Origin: CAZUMJ01 sp964621605
GTDB lineage: Bacteria; Actinomycetota; Acidimicrobiia; Acidimicrobiales; Iamiaceae
Assembly (NCBI GenBank): GCA_964621605.1
Contig: CAZUMJ010000031.1
Location: 1-34,571 of the forward strand
DNA: 34,571 bases
Direction of reading: 5' to 3'
Shown here: positions 23,847 to 31,565 of the stretch, in pieces
How the letters are laid out: each line of letters opens with the position of its first letter
How positions within the stretch are numbered: position 1 is the stretch's first letter
Notes under the pieces: generated by a model
Databases searched by the model: none
What the model was told of the DNA's origin: nothing
Seen by the model: the letters and a program-made list of their open reading frames with translations, nothing else
Program-made: the position numbers and the translations under genes

Positions 23847-24617
23847 ATGCACGCCCTTGGTATCGCCGTGGTCGCCACCGTCGCCGTAGCCGCAGCCTGT
23901 CGGTCGACCTGGTCACCTTGCGGGCTCTCGATGCTGTCATCGATCACGCCCGTCGCCGAACGCTCCCGCGGTCACCGCTATGGGGTGACCGCGTCGTGGT
24001 TCATCGTCGGCGCAGCACTGGGCGGCGCGACCCTCGCGATGGCGGCAGCCCTTCTCGCATTGGCGGTGCGCGCCACGGGCGCAGGCGCGACCGGGCTGCT
24101 GATCGGGTGCGCCGCGGTGCTTGCAGTCGGGGCGTGCACCGATGCCGGCGCGTTCGGTCGTCGACCGCCTTTTCTGCATCGCCAAGTCGACGAGACCTGG
24201 CTGCGTGCGTTCAGGCCGTGGGTCTACGGCGCCGGATTCGGCTGGCAGATCGGCGTGGGATTCACCACCTACATCATGACGGCGGCGGTGATCGCCACCT
24301 TGGTGCTCGCTGCGCTCACCGCGTCTCCCGCCCTCGCGTGCGCGACCGGTCTCCTGTTCGGGACCACCCGCGGGCTGATGGTGCTCCTGAGCGCTCGGGC
24401 GACCACGCCCGAGAAGGTCCGCGACCTGCACCGCCGCCTTGACCGCCTCGACGAACCGGTCCGCGTGGGCACGATCGTCGTCCAGCTGCTGGGCGCCGCG
24501 ACGTTTGCGTGGCTGTGGGGTGGTCTCGTTCCCGCCGTCGGTCTGCTCACCCTCGCAGCCGTCGCTTCGGGTACCGCGTTGCTCCTCCCGAGGCGCGCCA
24601 TGCAGCACGTCGTCTGA
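23847..24617 (+). CDS. Polytopic membrane protein with WSPCGLSM motif, function unknown
   Basis: This 256-residue protein has about six membrane helices, including AVVATVAVAAACR, ASWFIVGAALGGATLAMAAAL, LLIGCAAVLAVGACTDAG, TTYIMTAAVIATLVLAAL and a C-terminal pair. Near residue 20 it carries C-x5-WSPCGLSMLSSITP, with a Cys pair and a Pro-Cys-Gly. This resembles the membrane Cys-Pro motifs of the DsbD/CcdA redox-transport proteins, but the rest does not match well enough to name it. A conserved-looking ERSRGHRYG loop follows. It is divergent from the ceramidase-like gene and 80 bp before the AAA+ gene, so a link to either is possible. Confidence 0.75.
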   Translation: MHALGIAVVATVAVAAACRSTWSPCGLSMLSSITPVAERSRGHRYGVTASWFIVGAALGGATLAMAAALLALAVRATGAGATGLLIGCAAVLAVGACTDAGAFGRRPPFLHRQVDETWLRAFRPWVYGAGFGWQIGVGFTTYIMTAAVIATLVLAALTASPALACATGLLFGTTRGLMVLLSARATTPEKVRDLHRRLDRLDEPVRVGTIVVQLLGAATFAWLWGGLVPAVGLLTLAAVASGTALLLPRRAMQHVV

Positions 24618-24697
24618 CAGCACCTTTCACCGCACCTGAACGGCCTGAACAGCCATCACGTTCACAACCTGGCCCGGTGCTGCCGATAGCGGAGGTC

Positions 24698-26833
24698 ATG
24701 ACGCACGTTGACCCCCCCGAGGCACTCGACCTCAAGACCCTGGGCGTCCCTGGCACCACCGTCATCGACCTGGCGCTTCGCCGGGCCTTGCGCGAGGGCC
24801 AGACCTCCACACTCCGTCTTGCACAGGCGCTGTGTGTCAGCCCCATCCTCATGGAGCAAGCGGTCGAGCAGCTTCGCAACGACGGACTCATCGAGATCCA
24901 CGGGATCGAGGGCCGCAACTACATCCTCACGCTGAGCGAATCAGGCCGGCGCCAAGCGACGGAACGCATGGCGCTGTCGCGGTATGCGGGGCCTGTCCCG
25001 GTGAGCCTCAACGACTACTCCCGTGTCGTGCGCAGTCAGCACAGCACCCAACGCGTGACCCGCGACGCGGTGCGCCGCGCCTTCTCGGACCTTGTGATCC
25101 TCCCCGAGGTCATGTCGGAGCTCGGTCCCGCGATCCACGCGCAGGGCGCGATGTTCCTCTACGGCCCTCCTGGCACAGGTAAGTCGTCGATCGCCGAACG
25201 GCTCATCCGCGTCAACGACGACAGCGTGTTGATCCCGCATGCGGTCGAGGTCGACGGGCAGATCATCTCGGTGTTCGACCCCGTGCTGCACGAACCGATC
25301 GACCCACAGCCTGAACGGCTCGACCGCCGCTGGGTGCGCTGCCACCGGCCGAGCATCGTCGTGGGTGGTGAGCTCACCGCCGGCCAGCTCGACCTGACGC
25401 TGCAGGAGCACGCGGGGATCTACCTCGCGCCGCTGCAGATGCAGGCCAACAACGGCGTGCTCGTCATCGACGACTTCGGTCGCCAGTTGCTCACCCCAGA
25501 ACAGCTCCTGAATCGATGGATCGTCCCCCTCGACCGTGCGATCGACTTCCTGAAGCTCGACTACGGCCTGAAGTTCGAGATCCCGTTCTTGGCGAAGATC
25601 GTGTTCGCCACCAACCTCGAACCTGCTCGTCTCGCGGATGAGGCGTTCTTCCGCCGGATCCGCAGCAAGATCGAGATCCCACCGATCGACGACGCCACCT
25701 TCGACGAGGTGCTCCAGCGCGCGTCGACCTCGACCGGCATCACGCTTGCACCCGAGGCACCCGAAGCGCTGCGCCTGGGCAGCCGCGAGCGCGGCGACGG
25801 CGACCTGCGCCCATATCTCCCGAAGGCGATCTGCGAGCTGGTTCGCTCGATCACCGAATACGACGACCTGCCGCCGCTGCTCGACGCGGCGATGGTCGAC
25901 CGCGCGCTGTCGCTGTACTTCAGCCACAGCATGACAGCTGGCTTCACCGAGATGGACTACATGGGCGGAGGCCTCCCGACGCAGCTTGCCGGTGCGCGCC
26001 TCGCCGCAGCCGCGGGCCCGGCGCCATCGGTCCTCGGAACCGATGGGCTCGCCGACGCGGTCGACGCAGCCTGCGAGCTGCTGTGGGTTGCCTCCCCAGA
26101 GGATGCGTGGCGCATCACGAGTGCGTTCGTGGAGCGTCTCGGCGGCAGCGTGCAACGTTCCGCCGAGCGCCCCGCCGACGCGCTCGAGAGCGACATCTCC
26201 TTCGGGGCTGGCGAACCGGCCTGGGTGGTCGTCGCGCCCGACTCCCCCGCCGCGGCGCGCCTCGCCCGTCACCTCCCGCCGTTCGTGCACGCGGCGCACC
26301 GCGCGCTTTCGATGCAGCGTGAGCGTCGCTTGGTGAACGACGACCTGCAGCTGGACGCACTCACCGGGCTACCGGGGCGCAACATGATCAACCGCGTCGT
26401 GGGTCGTCCGGCGCCTGGCGACACGATCGTCGTCATGCAGCTCGACGGCTACGCAACCGTCGACCCATCGGTCGACGAGGAGTCACGCGACAAGGTCGCC
26501 GGGGCGTTCGGTGCGCTGCTGCGCGACGAGATCCGCCAGCGCGACCGCAGCGGCTACTACGGAAACGGGAAGTTCGTCGTCATGTTGCTCGACGGCATCG
26601 AGCAGGACCCCGAGGAGTTGGTCGCGCGCCTCCGTACCTCGTGGAACGAGCGCCGACCGAGCCCTGTCACGTTCTCCGCGGGCATCGCCGCGGCACGACC
26701 CAACCCGCGCAGTGCGCTCGTCGCGGCCGAGGCAGCGCTGTTCCGTGCCTACACCAGCGGGCCCGATAGCGCTGCGTTGGCCGGGCCCGGCGATTACGAC
26801 GGGGGACCCCCGTCGGCGCCTGCACGTAGCTGA
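24698..26833 (+). CDS. Winged-helix / AAA+ ATPase / degenerate GGDEF fusion protein
   Basis: The 711-residue protein has three parts. Residues 20-90 look like a winged helix (VIDLALRRALREGQ, LRLAQALCVSPILMEQAVEQL, IEIHGIEGRNYILT). Residues 110-370 are an AAA+ domain with Walker A YGPPGTGKSS near 155, Walker B GVLVIDDFGR near 254, sensor KIVFATNL near 302, and an arginine-rich ARLADEAFFRRIRSK. From 545 to the end is a GGDEF-type fold: LDALTGLPGRN, IVVMQLDGYATV, then YGNGKFVVML where active cyclases have GGDEF. The cyclase site is thus lost and the domain may sense or bind. ATG 24698 follows GGAGG closely. It acts in the cytosol; its target is unknown. Confidence 0.82.
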   Translation: MTHVDPPEALDLKTLGVPGTTVIDLALRRALREGQTSTLRLAQALCVSPILMEQAVEQLRNDGLIEIHGIEGRNYILTLSESGRRQATERMALSRYAGPVPVSLNDYSRVVRSQHSTQRVTRDAVRRAFSDLVILPEVMSELGPAIHAQGAMFLYGPPGTGKSSIAERLIRVNDDSVLIPHAVEVDGQIISVFDPVLHEPIDPQPERLDRRWVRCHRPSIVVGGELTAGQLDLTLQEHAGIYLAPLQMQANNGVLVIDDFGRQLLTPEQLLNRWIVPLDRAIDFLKLDYGLKFEIPFLAKIVFATNLEPARLADEAFFRRIRSKIEIPPIDDATFDEVLQRASTSTGITLAPEAPEALRLGSRERGDGDLRPYLPKAICELVRSITEYDDLPPLLDAAMVDRALSLYFSHSMTAGFTEMDYMGGGLPTQLAGARLAAAAGPAPSVLGTDGLADAVDAACELLWVASPEDAWRITSAFVERLGGSVQRSAERPADALESDISFGAGEPAWVVVAPDSPAAARLARHLPPFVHAAHRALSMQRERRLVNDDLQLDALTGLPGRNMINRVVGRPAPGDTIVVMQLDGYATVDPSVDEESRDKVAGAFGALLRDEIRQRDRSGYYGNGKFVVMLLDGIEQDPEELVARLRTSWNERRPSPVTFSAGIAAARPNPRSALVAAEAALFRAYTSGPDSAALAGPGDYDGGPPSAPARS

Positions 26834-26842
26834 GAGCGGGTC

Positions 26843-26872
26843 GCCAGGGACCGCCTTGTGACGGTCCCTGGC
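26843..26872. terminator. Strong bidirectional-type hairpin
   Basis: GCCAGGGACCG and CGGTCCCTGGC make a perfect 11-bp stem around an 8-nt loop, 9 bp after the AAA+ gene stop and between convergent genes. No T tract follows on either strand. Confidence 0.7.
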
Positions 26873-26919
26873 CCAACCCACACGCGGTGCTGCGGGCGTG
26901 CCACAGGCCGCGATGGCGC

Positions 26920-27696
26920 CTAGTTCTGCAGGTCCTTCGCGCGGCGAGCGAGCGACTCGACGAGCCCATCGCGCAGCGCCACGTCGGCGTCGACCTCGGT
27001 AGCGGCGGCGTCGTTGTAGCCGCTCGTCGCGCTCACCATGACGACGACATCACCCACTCGCAGCATGCGTGCGTGGATCTCCACATCGATGGGGCGGCTC
27101 ATGGACTTTGCCGAGTACGTGACGTGCATGGTGACTTCGACGCCCTTGTCTCCGTTGTCGGAGTTCTCTTCACCGTCGAATGAGATCTTGTAGGTCGTGC
27201 CAGCATCTGTGACGGTCATCGGCCTGCACGTGCTGATGCCCTGGAGGACGTCAGCAAGCCGCTTGTCGGCATCTGCAGGCGTGCTCTTGGCCAGAGCGAC
27301 ATCGATCTCGCGCCCGTCGTCCGCCCTGAAGTCACGCTCGGCCGTGACGGGACCCTTGTCGAGGTCCTCGAGCGCGTCCAGGTCGGGACACTCCTTTTCG
27401 ATCTCGGCGGTGACCGGGTCGACGTCACCCGCGCTGTCGCTGTCGTCCTCGCCGCTGTCGGACTTGGAGTAGTCGGATGAGAGGTCTTCCACATTCGGAA
27501 GCAGCCCCTCGAGGTCCTTCTTGGTGATCTCCTTGGACGCACCTCCGCCCGACGAGGTGTCGGCCGAGTCGACCGTCGATCCCTTCGTCGTGGTCGAATC
27601 GACCTTCGCACTGCAGCCCACGATCACCAGCAAGCCCACCAGCAACGCGCCAAGCGTTGCCGTCATGCGGCCCCGTTGTGCCTCCAGACGTCGCAT
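26920..27696 (-). CDS. Secreted lipoprotein, function unknown
   Basis: The 258-residue protein has signal MRRLEAQRGRMTATLGALLVGLLVIVGC when read through its basic start and hydrophobic core, with the lipobox Cys in IVGC. A Ser/Thr/Gly/Asp-rich linker (residues 30-75, including DSGEDDSDSAGD) is followed by a compact alpha/beta domain (VTAEIEKECPDLDAL, ISTCRPMTV, VEVTMHVTYSAKS, VGDVVVMVSATSGY). The latter is reminiscent of the PknH-type sensor domains of actinobacteria, but I cannot confirm it. ATG 27696 has GAGGTG nearby; ATG 27666 is possible. The TTG at 27768 lies inside the promoter and is rejected. It converges on the AAA+ gene. Confidence 0.75.
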   Translation of the reverse strand: MRRLEAQRGRMTATLGALLVGLLVIVGCSAKVDSTTTKGSTVDSADTSSGGGASKEITKKDLEGLLPNVEDLSSDYSKSDSGEDDSDSAGDVDPVTAEIEKECPDLDALEDLDKGPVTAERDFRADDGREIDVALAKSTPADADKRLADVLQGISTCRPMTVTDAGTTYKISFDGEENSDNGDKGVEVTMHVTYSAKSMSRPIDVEIHARMLRVGDVVVMVSATSGYNDAAATEVDADVALRDGLVESLARRAKDLQN

Positions 27697-27767
27697 GCCC
27701 ACCTCACCGACCCCGGGCGACCGGCAGCGACCCAGCGCAGCCTTGGAAGTCGGCCCAGACCGCGCCA

Positions 27768-27773
27768 ACCCTA
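27768..27773 (-). promoter_or_regulatory. Putative -10 box of the 26920-27696 lipoprotein gene
   Basis: TAGGGT on the minus strand, the same hexamer as upstream of glgX and the thiamine operon. The leader would be about 65 nt. Confidence 0.35.
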
Positions 27774-27803
27774 GTGGGCGGCACCTGCACGGCCGGGGAG
27801 GCG

Positions 27804-28448
27804 CTACAGGGCCTTCACGTCCGCGGCAAACGTGCCCGACACCTGCTTCTCATCATCGGAGTACTCGACCGTTCCACAGAAGCGCTTGCCCACTGCCGTC
27901 ACGTCGAGCGTGCCCTTGCCGCCCATGTTGCTCTGATACTGCTCACCGGACCCTTCCGCGGTGACGAGGAACGTCCGCACGCCGAACTCGTCAGTCCACT
28001 CGACGTGGTCGCCGACCGCGACCAGGGCGACCTTCGCGGGGTCCTTCGCGTTCAGCACCGTGTCGAACAGCATCACCATGGTCTTGCCGTCGGGAACGTC
28101 GGGGTTGGCGTACCTGGACAGGTCCGACAGCTCGATCGGAAAGTCCGCGAGGTAGACGGTGTAGCCCTTGCCCCCGTCGAGCGATACCCCGACGGCGCTG
28201 GTCGGCTTGAACGGCTTTCCGCCAACGGTCCCCGTGAGCGTTGTCTCTTCGCAGCCCCCCGCGCCGGCATCGCTGCCCGTGTCGGACCCCGTCCCCTGCG
28301 CGGAGGTGGCCGCGGTGTCGGATCGGCGCCCGGAGTCGCCGTTGCCGTGCGCGCTCGGCGCCGACGAGCCTGAGCTCCCGCACCCGCTCAGCAGCGCCAC
28401 GCCCATGCATGCCAGCAGAACCTTGGTTGCTCGTGATGTGCGCGTCAT
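27804..28448 (-). CDS. Secreted lipoprotein, function unknown
   Basis: This 214-residue lipoprotein has signal MTRTSRATKVLLACMGVALLSGC with lipobox LLSGC, then a long Ser/Gly/Asp/Thr-rich linker to about residue 62. The folded part holds two Cys (AGGCEETTLTGTVGG and GKRFCGTVEYSDD) that may pair, and is mostly beta (KGYTVYLADFPIEL, KTMVMLFDTVLN, GVRTFLVTAEGSGE). No family recognised. ATG 28448 has GGAGGGG 5 nt upstream. It is 107 bp from the next lipoprotein gene on the same strand and divergent from the DUF2207 gene. Confidence 0.78.
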   Translation of the reverse strand: MTRTSRATKVLLACMGVALLSGCGSSGSSAPSAHGNGDSGRRSDTAATSAQGTGSDTGSDAGAGGCEETTLTGTVGGKPFKPTSAVGVSLDGGKGYTVYLADFPIELSDLSRYANPDVPDGKTMVMLFDTVLNAKDPAKVALVAVGDHVEWTDEFGVRTFLVTAEGSGEQYQSNMGGKGTLDVTAVGKRFCGTVEYSDDEKQVSGTFAADVKAL

Positions 28449-28568
28449 GGCGTCCCCTCCATCAGGTCGACGCAGCCTTCGATCGAGCTGCGACCACAAC
28501 CGTCTCGAGATCGCGACAGTAGACGCGGCTGTCAGATTTGCGCGGGAAATCGAACAGGCCTCCCCCTC

Positions 28569-28574
28569 TAACCT
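28569..28574 (+). promoter_or_regulatory. Putative -10 box of the DUF2207 gene
   Basis: TAACCT ends 7 nt before GTG 28582. GGAGG also lies 2 nt before the GTG, too close for normal use, so a leaderless start is more likely. Confidence 0.4.
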
Positions 28575-28581
28575 GGAGGCC

Positions 28582-30429
28582 GTGTCGCAAGAGAAGCGCC
28601 GGCGGAGCCTCATCTGGTTTGCGGTGGCGCTGCTACCCATGGTGGTGTCCGTCACGGCCGTCGCGTACCTGCGCCGCCCCGAGAACGTGCGACGCATGTG
28701 GGCTGTCGCCACGTTCGACTCGACGGGGCACGCGACGATCCGCGAGCAGATCGACTACTACTTCCCCCAGAAGCGCCACGGCATCTATCGGACGATCCCC
28801 GACATCGCCTATGCGAGCGGGACGCAGCTCACGTTCGACTCCGACGCCGCCGACCACGCAGAGGTCGTGCCGTTCGGCGATGGCATCCAGGTCATCCTCG
28901 GCGACGAAGACCGAACCGTCTCGGGGATCCATTGGTACGGGTTGACCTATCCCCTCGACACGCTCGACCTCGGCAAGGGGCACTTCGGCTGGGACGGCAT
29001 CGGCAGCTCCTGGGATGTGGCGATCCTCCGCAGCGAGCTCGACCTGGTCGCCCCCTGGCGCTGGAACGACGCTCGTTGTCACGCAGGAAGGACCGGCTCG
29101 TTCGGCACGTGCACGGTGACGCAACCCGAACCCGGCCATCTCGTCGTGTCCTTCCCCGAGAGGCTGCCCCCCGGTTCGGGCATCACCGTCTACGCCGAGC
29201 GGGGCGCCGCGCTCGGCACGACACCGACGCCACGCGAGGTCACGCCCTACGTCGACCACCCGACCTTCTGGCGGGACCTCGCGACCCTCCTGGGCGCGAT
29301 GTCCGCCTCAGGCCTGCTCGTGGCGTTGGTGGTGTCTCGCCTCCTCCGCCTTCTCGGGCGTGACCGTGTCGCCGGCGTGGACAGCAGTGACGCCGCTGCA
29401 GACGTCGCGTTCGGGCCCGCGCCAGATGCGAGGCCCACGGCCACAGCACCAACGACGGCCGGGGCCTCTGCGCCGACCGAGCCCGGAACGTCCGCAACCG
29501 CTCCCTCGATCCACAACGTGGACGACGAGCGTCTCGCAGACCTCGCCACAACCGTGTTTGCGCCGCCGCCACAGCTGACGCCCTGGCAGGGAGCCCTCCT
29601 CCTGGCAGAAGTCCCAACCGAAGCGGCCTCGGTCGGGTGGCTGCTGAGCGCGGTCGAAGACGGGCACCTGACCCTCGAGGTGCAGGGCGCTGCTGCTCCC
29701 ACACTTCGGCGCGGCACCTTCTCGACTGACGAGACGAGCCGATTGCTCGCCCCGGCGTTCTCGGGTCGCGACGCGCTGCAACTCGGGACCTACGACCCGA
29801 GCTTCTCCAAGGTCTGGGCCTCCCTGCCCGGATCGCTCGAGCAGTGGTACGCCGGCTCCGGGCTCATGGACACGCGCGCCTCGGGCCGCGCCGACCTCGC
29901 TTGGCTGGCATCGTTCCCCGTACTCGCTGCGAGCGTGGTCTTGCTCTGGATGAGCGCCACCCGCCTCGGCACGGACCTCGCCGCGGCACTCTGCTGGGGC
30001 GTTCCAGCGGCGTCCGTGCTGTTCGGCGGATTGGCCCTACGCCTGCGCTCGTGGGAGCTCCGGGTCCGGACCCCCGCAGGCTCCGCGCTGTGGCTGCGCG
30101 TCGAATCCTTCCGGCGCTTCCTCGCCGCGTCGGAGGGCGCGCACGTCCAAGACGCGGCCGCGCGTGGGCTCTTGCGCTCCTACACCGCATGGGCTGTTGC
30201 GCTTGGCGAAGCAGACGCGTGGTCCTCCGCTGTGGTGGGCGCAGGACTCGCCGACTCGACGCCTGAGCTGGCCCTCGCCTCGAACGCCCGGTCGATCGGG
30301 AGCTGGCTCAGCACTGCCGGCATCGCCCCCGGCCGATCGGGGGTCTTCGGCAGCGGTGGAGGCGGAGGCAGCGGCGGGGGTGGCGGCGTAGGGGGCGGAG
30401 GCGGTGGCGGGGGCGGCGGGAGCTGGTAG
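28582..30429 (+). CDS. DUF2207 family membrane protein with glycine-rich C-terminus
   Basis: The 615-residue protein has an N-terminal helix (RSLIWFAVALLPMVVSVTAVA), an outer domain with HATIREQIDYYFPQKRHGIYRTIPD, the hallmark of DUF2207/YciQ proteins, a helix near 240-260, a Thr/Ala/Pro-rich linker near 285-320, and a second cytosolic domain. Two more helices follow (FPVLAASVVLLWMSA and ALCWGVPAASVLFGG), then GSALWLRVESFRRFLAASE and SYTAWAVALGEAD, also typical. It ends in about 28 residues that are almost all Gly with Ser and a final SW. The biochemical role of DUF2207 is unknown. GTG 28582 begins at the first helix, and the frame upstream lacks family similarity. Confidence 0.85.
   Translation: MSQEKRRRSLIWFAVALLPMVVSVTAVAYLRRPENVRRMWAVATFDSTGHATIREQIDYYFPQKRHGIYRTIPDIAYASGTQLTFDSDAADHAEVVPFGDGIQVILGDEDRTVSGIHWYGLTYPLDTLDLGKGHFGWDGIGSSWDVAILRSELDLVAPWRWNDARCHAGRTGSFGTCTVTQPEPGHLVVSFPERLPPGSGITVYAERGAALGTTPTPREVTPYVDHPTFWRDLATLLGAMSASGLLVALVVSRLLRLLGRDRVAGVDSSDAAADVAFGPAPDARPTATAPTTAGASAPTEPGTSATAPSIHNVDDERLADLATTVFAPPPQLTPWQGALLLAEVPTEAASVGWLLSAVEDGHLTLEVQGAAAPTLRRGTFSTDETSRLLAPAFSGRDALQLGTYDPSFSKVWASLPGSLEQWYAGSGLMDTRASGRADLAWLASFPVLAASVVLLWMSATRLGTDLAAALCWGVPAASVLFGGLALRLRSWELRVRTPAGSALWLRVESFRRFLAASEGAHVQDAAARGLLRSYTAWAVALGEADAWSSAVVGAGLADSTPELALASNARSIGSWLSTAGIAPGRSGVFGSGGGGGSGGGGGVGGGGGGGGGGSW
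30348..30426 (+). repeat. Low-complexity glycine-codon tract
   Basis: GGN-rich simple sequence encoding the Gly tail of the DUF2207 protein. Such tails are common in this family, but the tract is prone to length change and assembly error. Confidence 0.75.
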
Positions 30430-30473
30430 GCGCTGCAGGCCAGAGCTTCGCCAGGATGCGCCGCCGTCGCCCG

Positions 30474-30854
30474 CTACACCCCACGGGCGACCCGGACAGC
30501 CAGCCACGAGCTGATGAGGGCCGGAGGAACCATGATCGCCAGGCAGCGGGCCGCACCCGGCGAGGTCGGTGCCCATGCCACGAGGTACAGGGTCGGGTAG
30601 ACGAGACAGCCTGCGGTGAACGCGCTCGCGAGCCCGGCGAGCCGATGGTCGCGCTCGACCGCCCATGCACACACGAGCGTCGCCGCGATGGCTGCAAGGT
30701 CGGCCCACAGGAACGCGTCGGTGACCCGGGCGTGCCCGGGCAGCAACTCGAAGAGCTTCCGTCCGACATCCGACCCGCGCACCGCCACCCAGAACGCGAC
30801 GCCGACGACCCCCTGCAGCAGGTAGTACAGCGCCACCGAGCGCCGTGGGGTCAC
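30474..30854 (-). CDS. Small four-helix membrane protein, function unknown
   Basis: The 126-residue protein has about four helices: YYLLQGVVGVAFWVAV, FLWADLAAIAATLVCAWAV, GLASAFTAGCLVYPTLYLVAW and CLAIMVPPALISSWLAV. Short polar loops include GSDVGRKLFELLPGHARV. I do not recognise the family; it resembles small integral membrane proteins seen scattered in actinobacteria. The start is GTG 30854 with GGGGA upstream. It converges on the DUF2207 gene with only 44 bp between stops, and lies 60 bp after the next lipoprotein gene. Confidence 0.7.
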   Translation of the reverse strand: MTPRRSVALYYLLQGVVGVAFWVAVRGSDVGRKLFELLPGHARVTDAFLWADLAAIAATLVCAWAVERDHRLAGLASAFTAGCLVYPTLYLVAWAPTSPGAARCLAIMVPPALISSWLAVRVARGV

Positions 30855-30914
30855 CGTCGTCCCCGTATCGTCACCGACTGCCGGCGGCCCGCACGGTCGT
30901 GCACGGCCTGTGGG

Positions 30915-31493
30915 TCAGTGCCCCGAACCGCCCGTCACCGCCAGGATGTGCGCCGCGGCTGCACCACAGTGCGCGTTGATCCACGTCGTGGACTCGTGCA
31001 TGGCCGCCAGGGTCTCGGGTGCCTTCGCCTTGGCGAGGGCCTGCTGGGTGAGGTCCATCTTCTGCTGCGGGCTCAGGCTCGGGTCGAGCGCCTGCTGCGC
31101 CAGTTCGGACGCGGCGTTGGTGATGGCGACCGCGTCTCGGATCTCGGCTGGGGCGGACGCCACGATGTCGGTGTTGTCCTGGCGTACCGCCGCGAGCTTG
31201 TCGGCGAACGCCGGGGTGCCGATCGCGGCGCGCATGTCGGCCGCCTTGTCGGCCGCGTCAGAGAGCTTCTGGCAGAAGGCGTCGTCGCTCGACCCACTCG
31301 GCTCGACGTCGGTGATCGGCGGCCGCTCGGTGCTGGGCGCAGTGCTCGGCGCGGCGCTCGATCCCGCCGTCGTTCCGGACGAGCCGGACCCAGCCGCCGC
31401 AGTAGTGCTGCTCGACGACGAGCCGGAGCTCCCACACCCCGCCAGGGCGATGACGGCAACGCACGCGGCTACAAGTCGGAAGGGTCGTGTCAT
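30915..31493 (-). CDS. Secreted helical lipoprotein, function unknown
   Basis: This 192-residue lipoprotein has signal MTRPFRLVAACVAVIALAGC, then a Ser/Thr/Ala/Gly linker to about residue 65. The folded part is an all-helical domain of about 125 residues, starting DDAFCQKLSDAADKAADM and ending NAHCGAAAAHILAV. One Cys near each end could form a disulphide that closes the helical bundle. No family recognised. A GATACT box lies 6 nt before ATG 31493 and no Shine-Dalgarno is seen, so the transcript is probably leaderless. Confidence 0.78.
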   Translation of the reverse strand: MTRPFRLVAACVAVIALAGCGSSGSSSSSTTAAAGSGSSGTTAGSSAAPSTAPSTERPPITDVEPSGSSDDAFCQKLSDAADKAADMRAAIGTPAFADKLAAVRQDNTDIVASAPAEIRDAVAITNAASELAQQALDPSLSPQQKMDLTQQALAKAKAPETLAAMHESTTWINAHCGAAAAHILAVTGGSGH

Positions 31494-31499
31494 GCGTCA

Positions 31500-31505
31500 A
31501 GTATC
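31500..31505 (-). promoter_or_regulatory. Putative -10 box of the 30915-31493 lipoprotein gene
   Basis: GATACT on the minus strand, 6 nt before the ATG; fits a leaderless transcript. Confidence 0.4.
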
Positions 31506-31565
31506 GCGTGGCACGGAGCGCAAGCATCAGCACCGTGCCAGCAGACCCATCTCCACCGATGGGAG

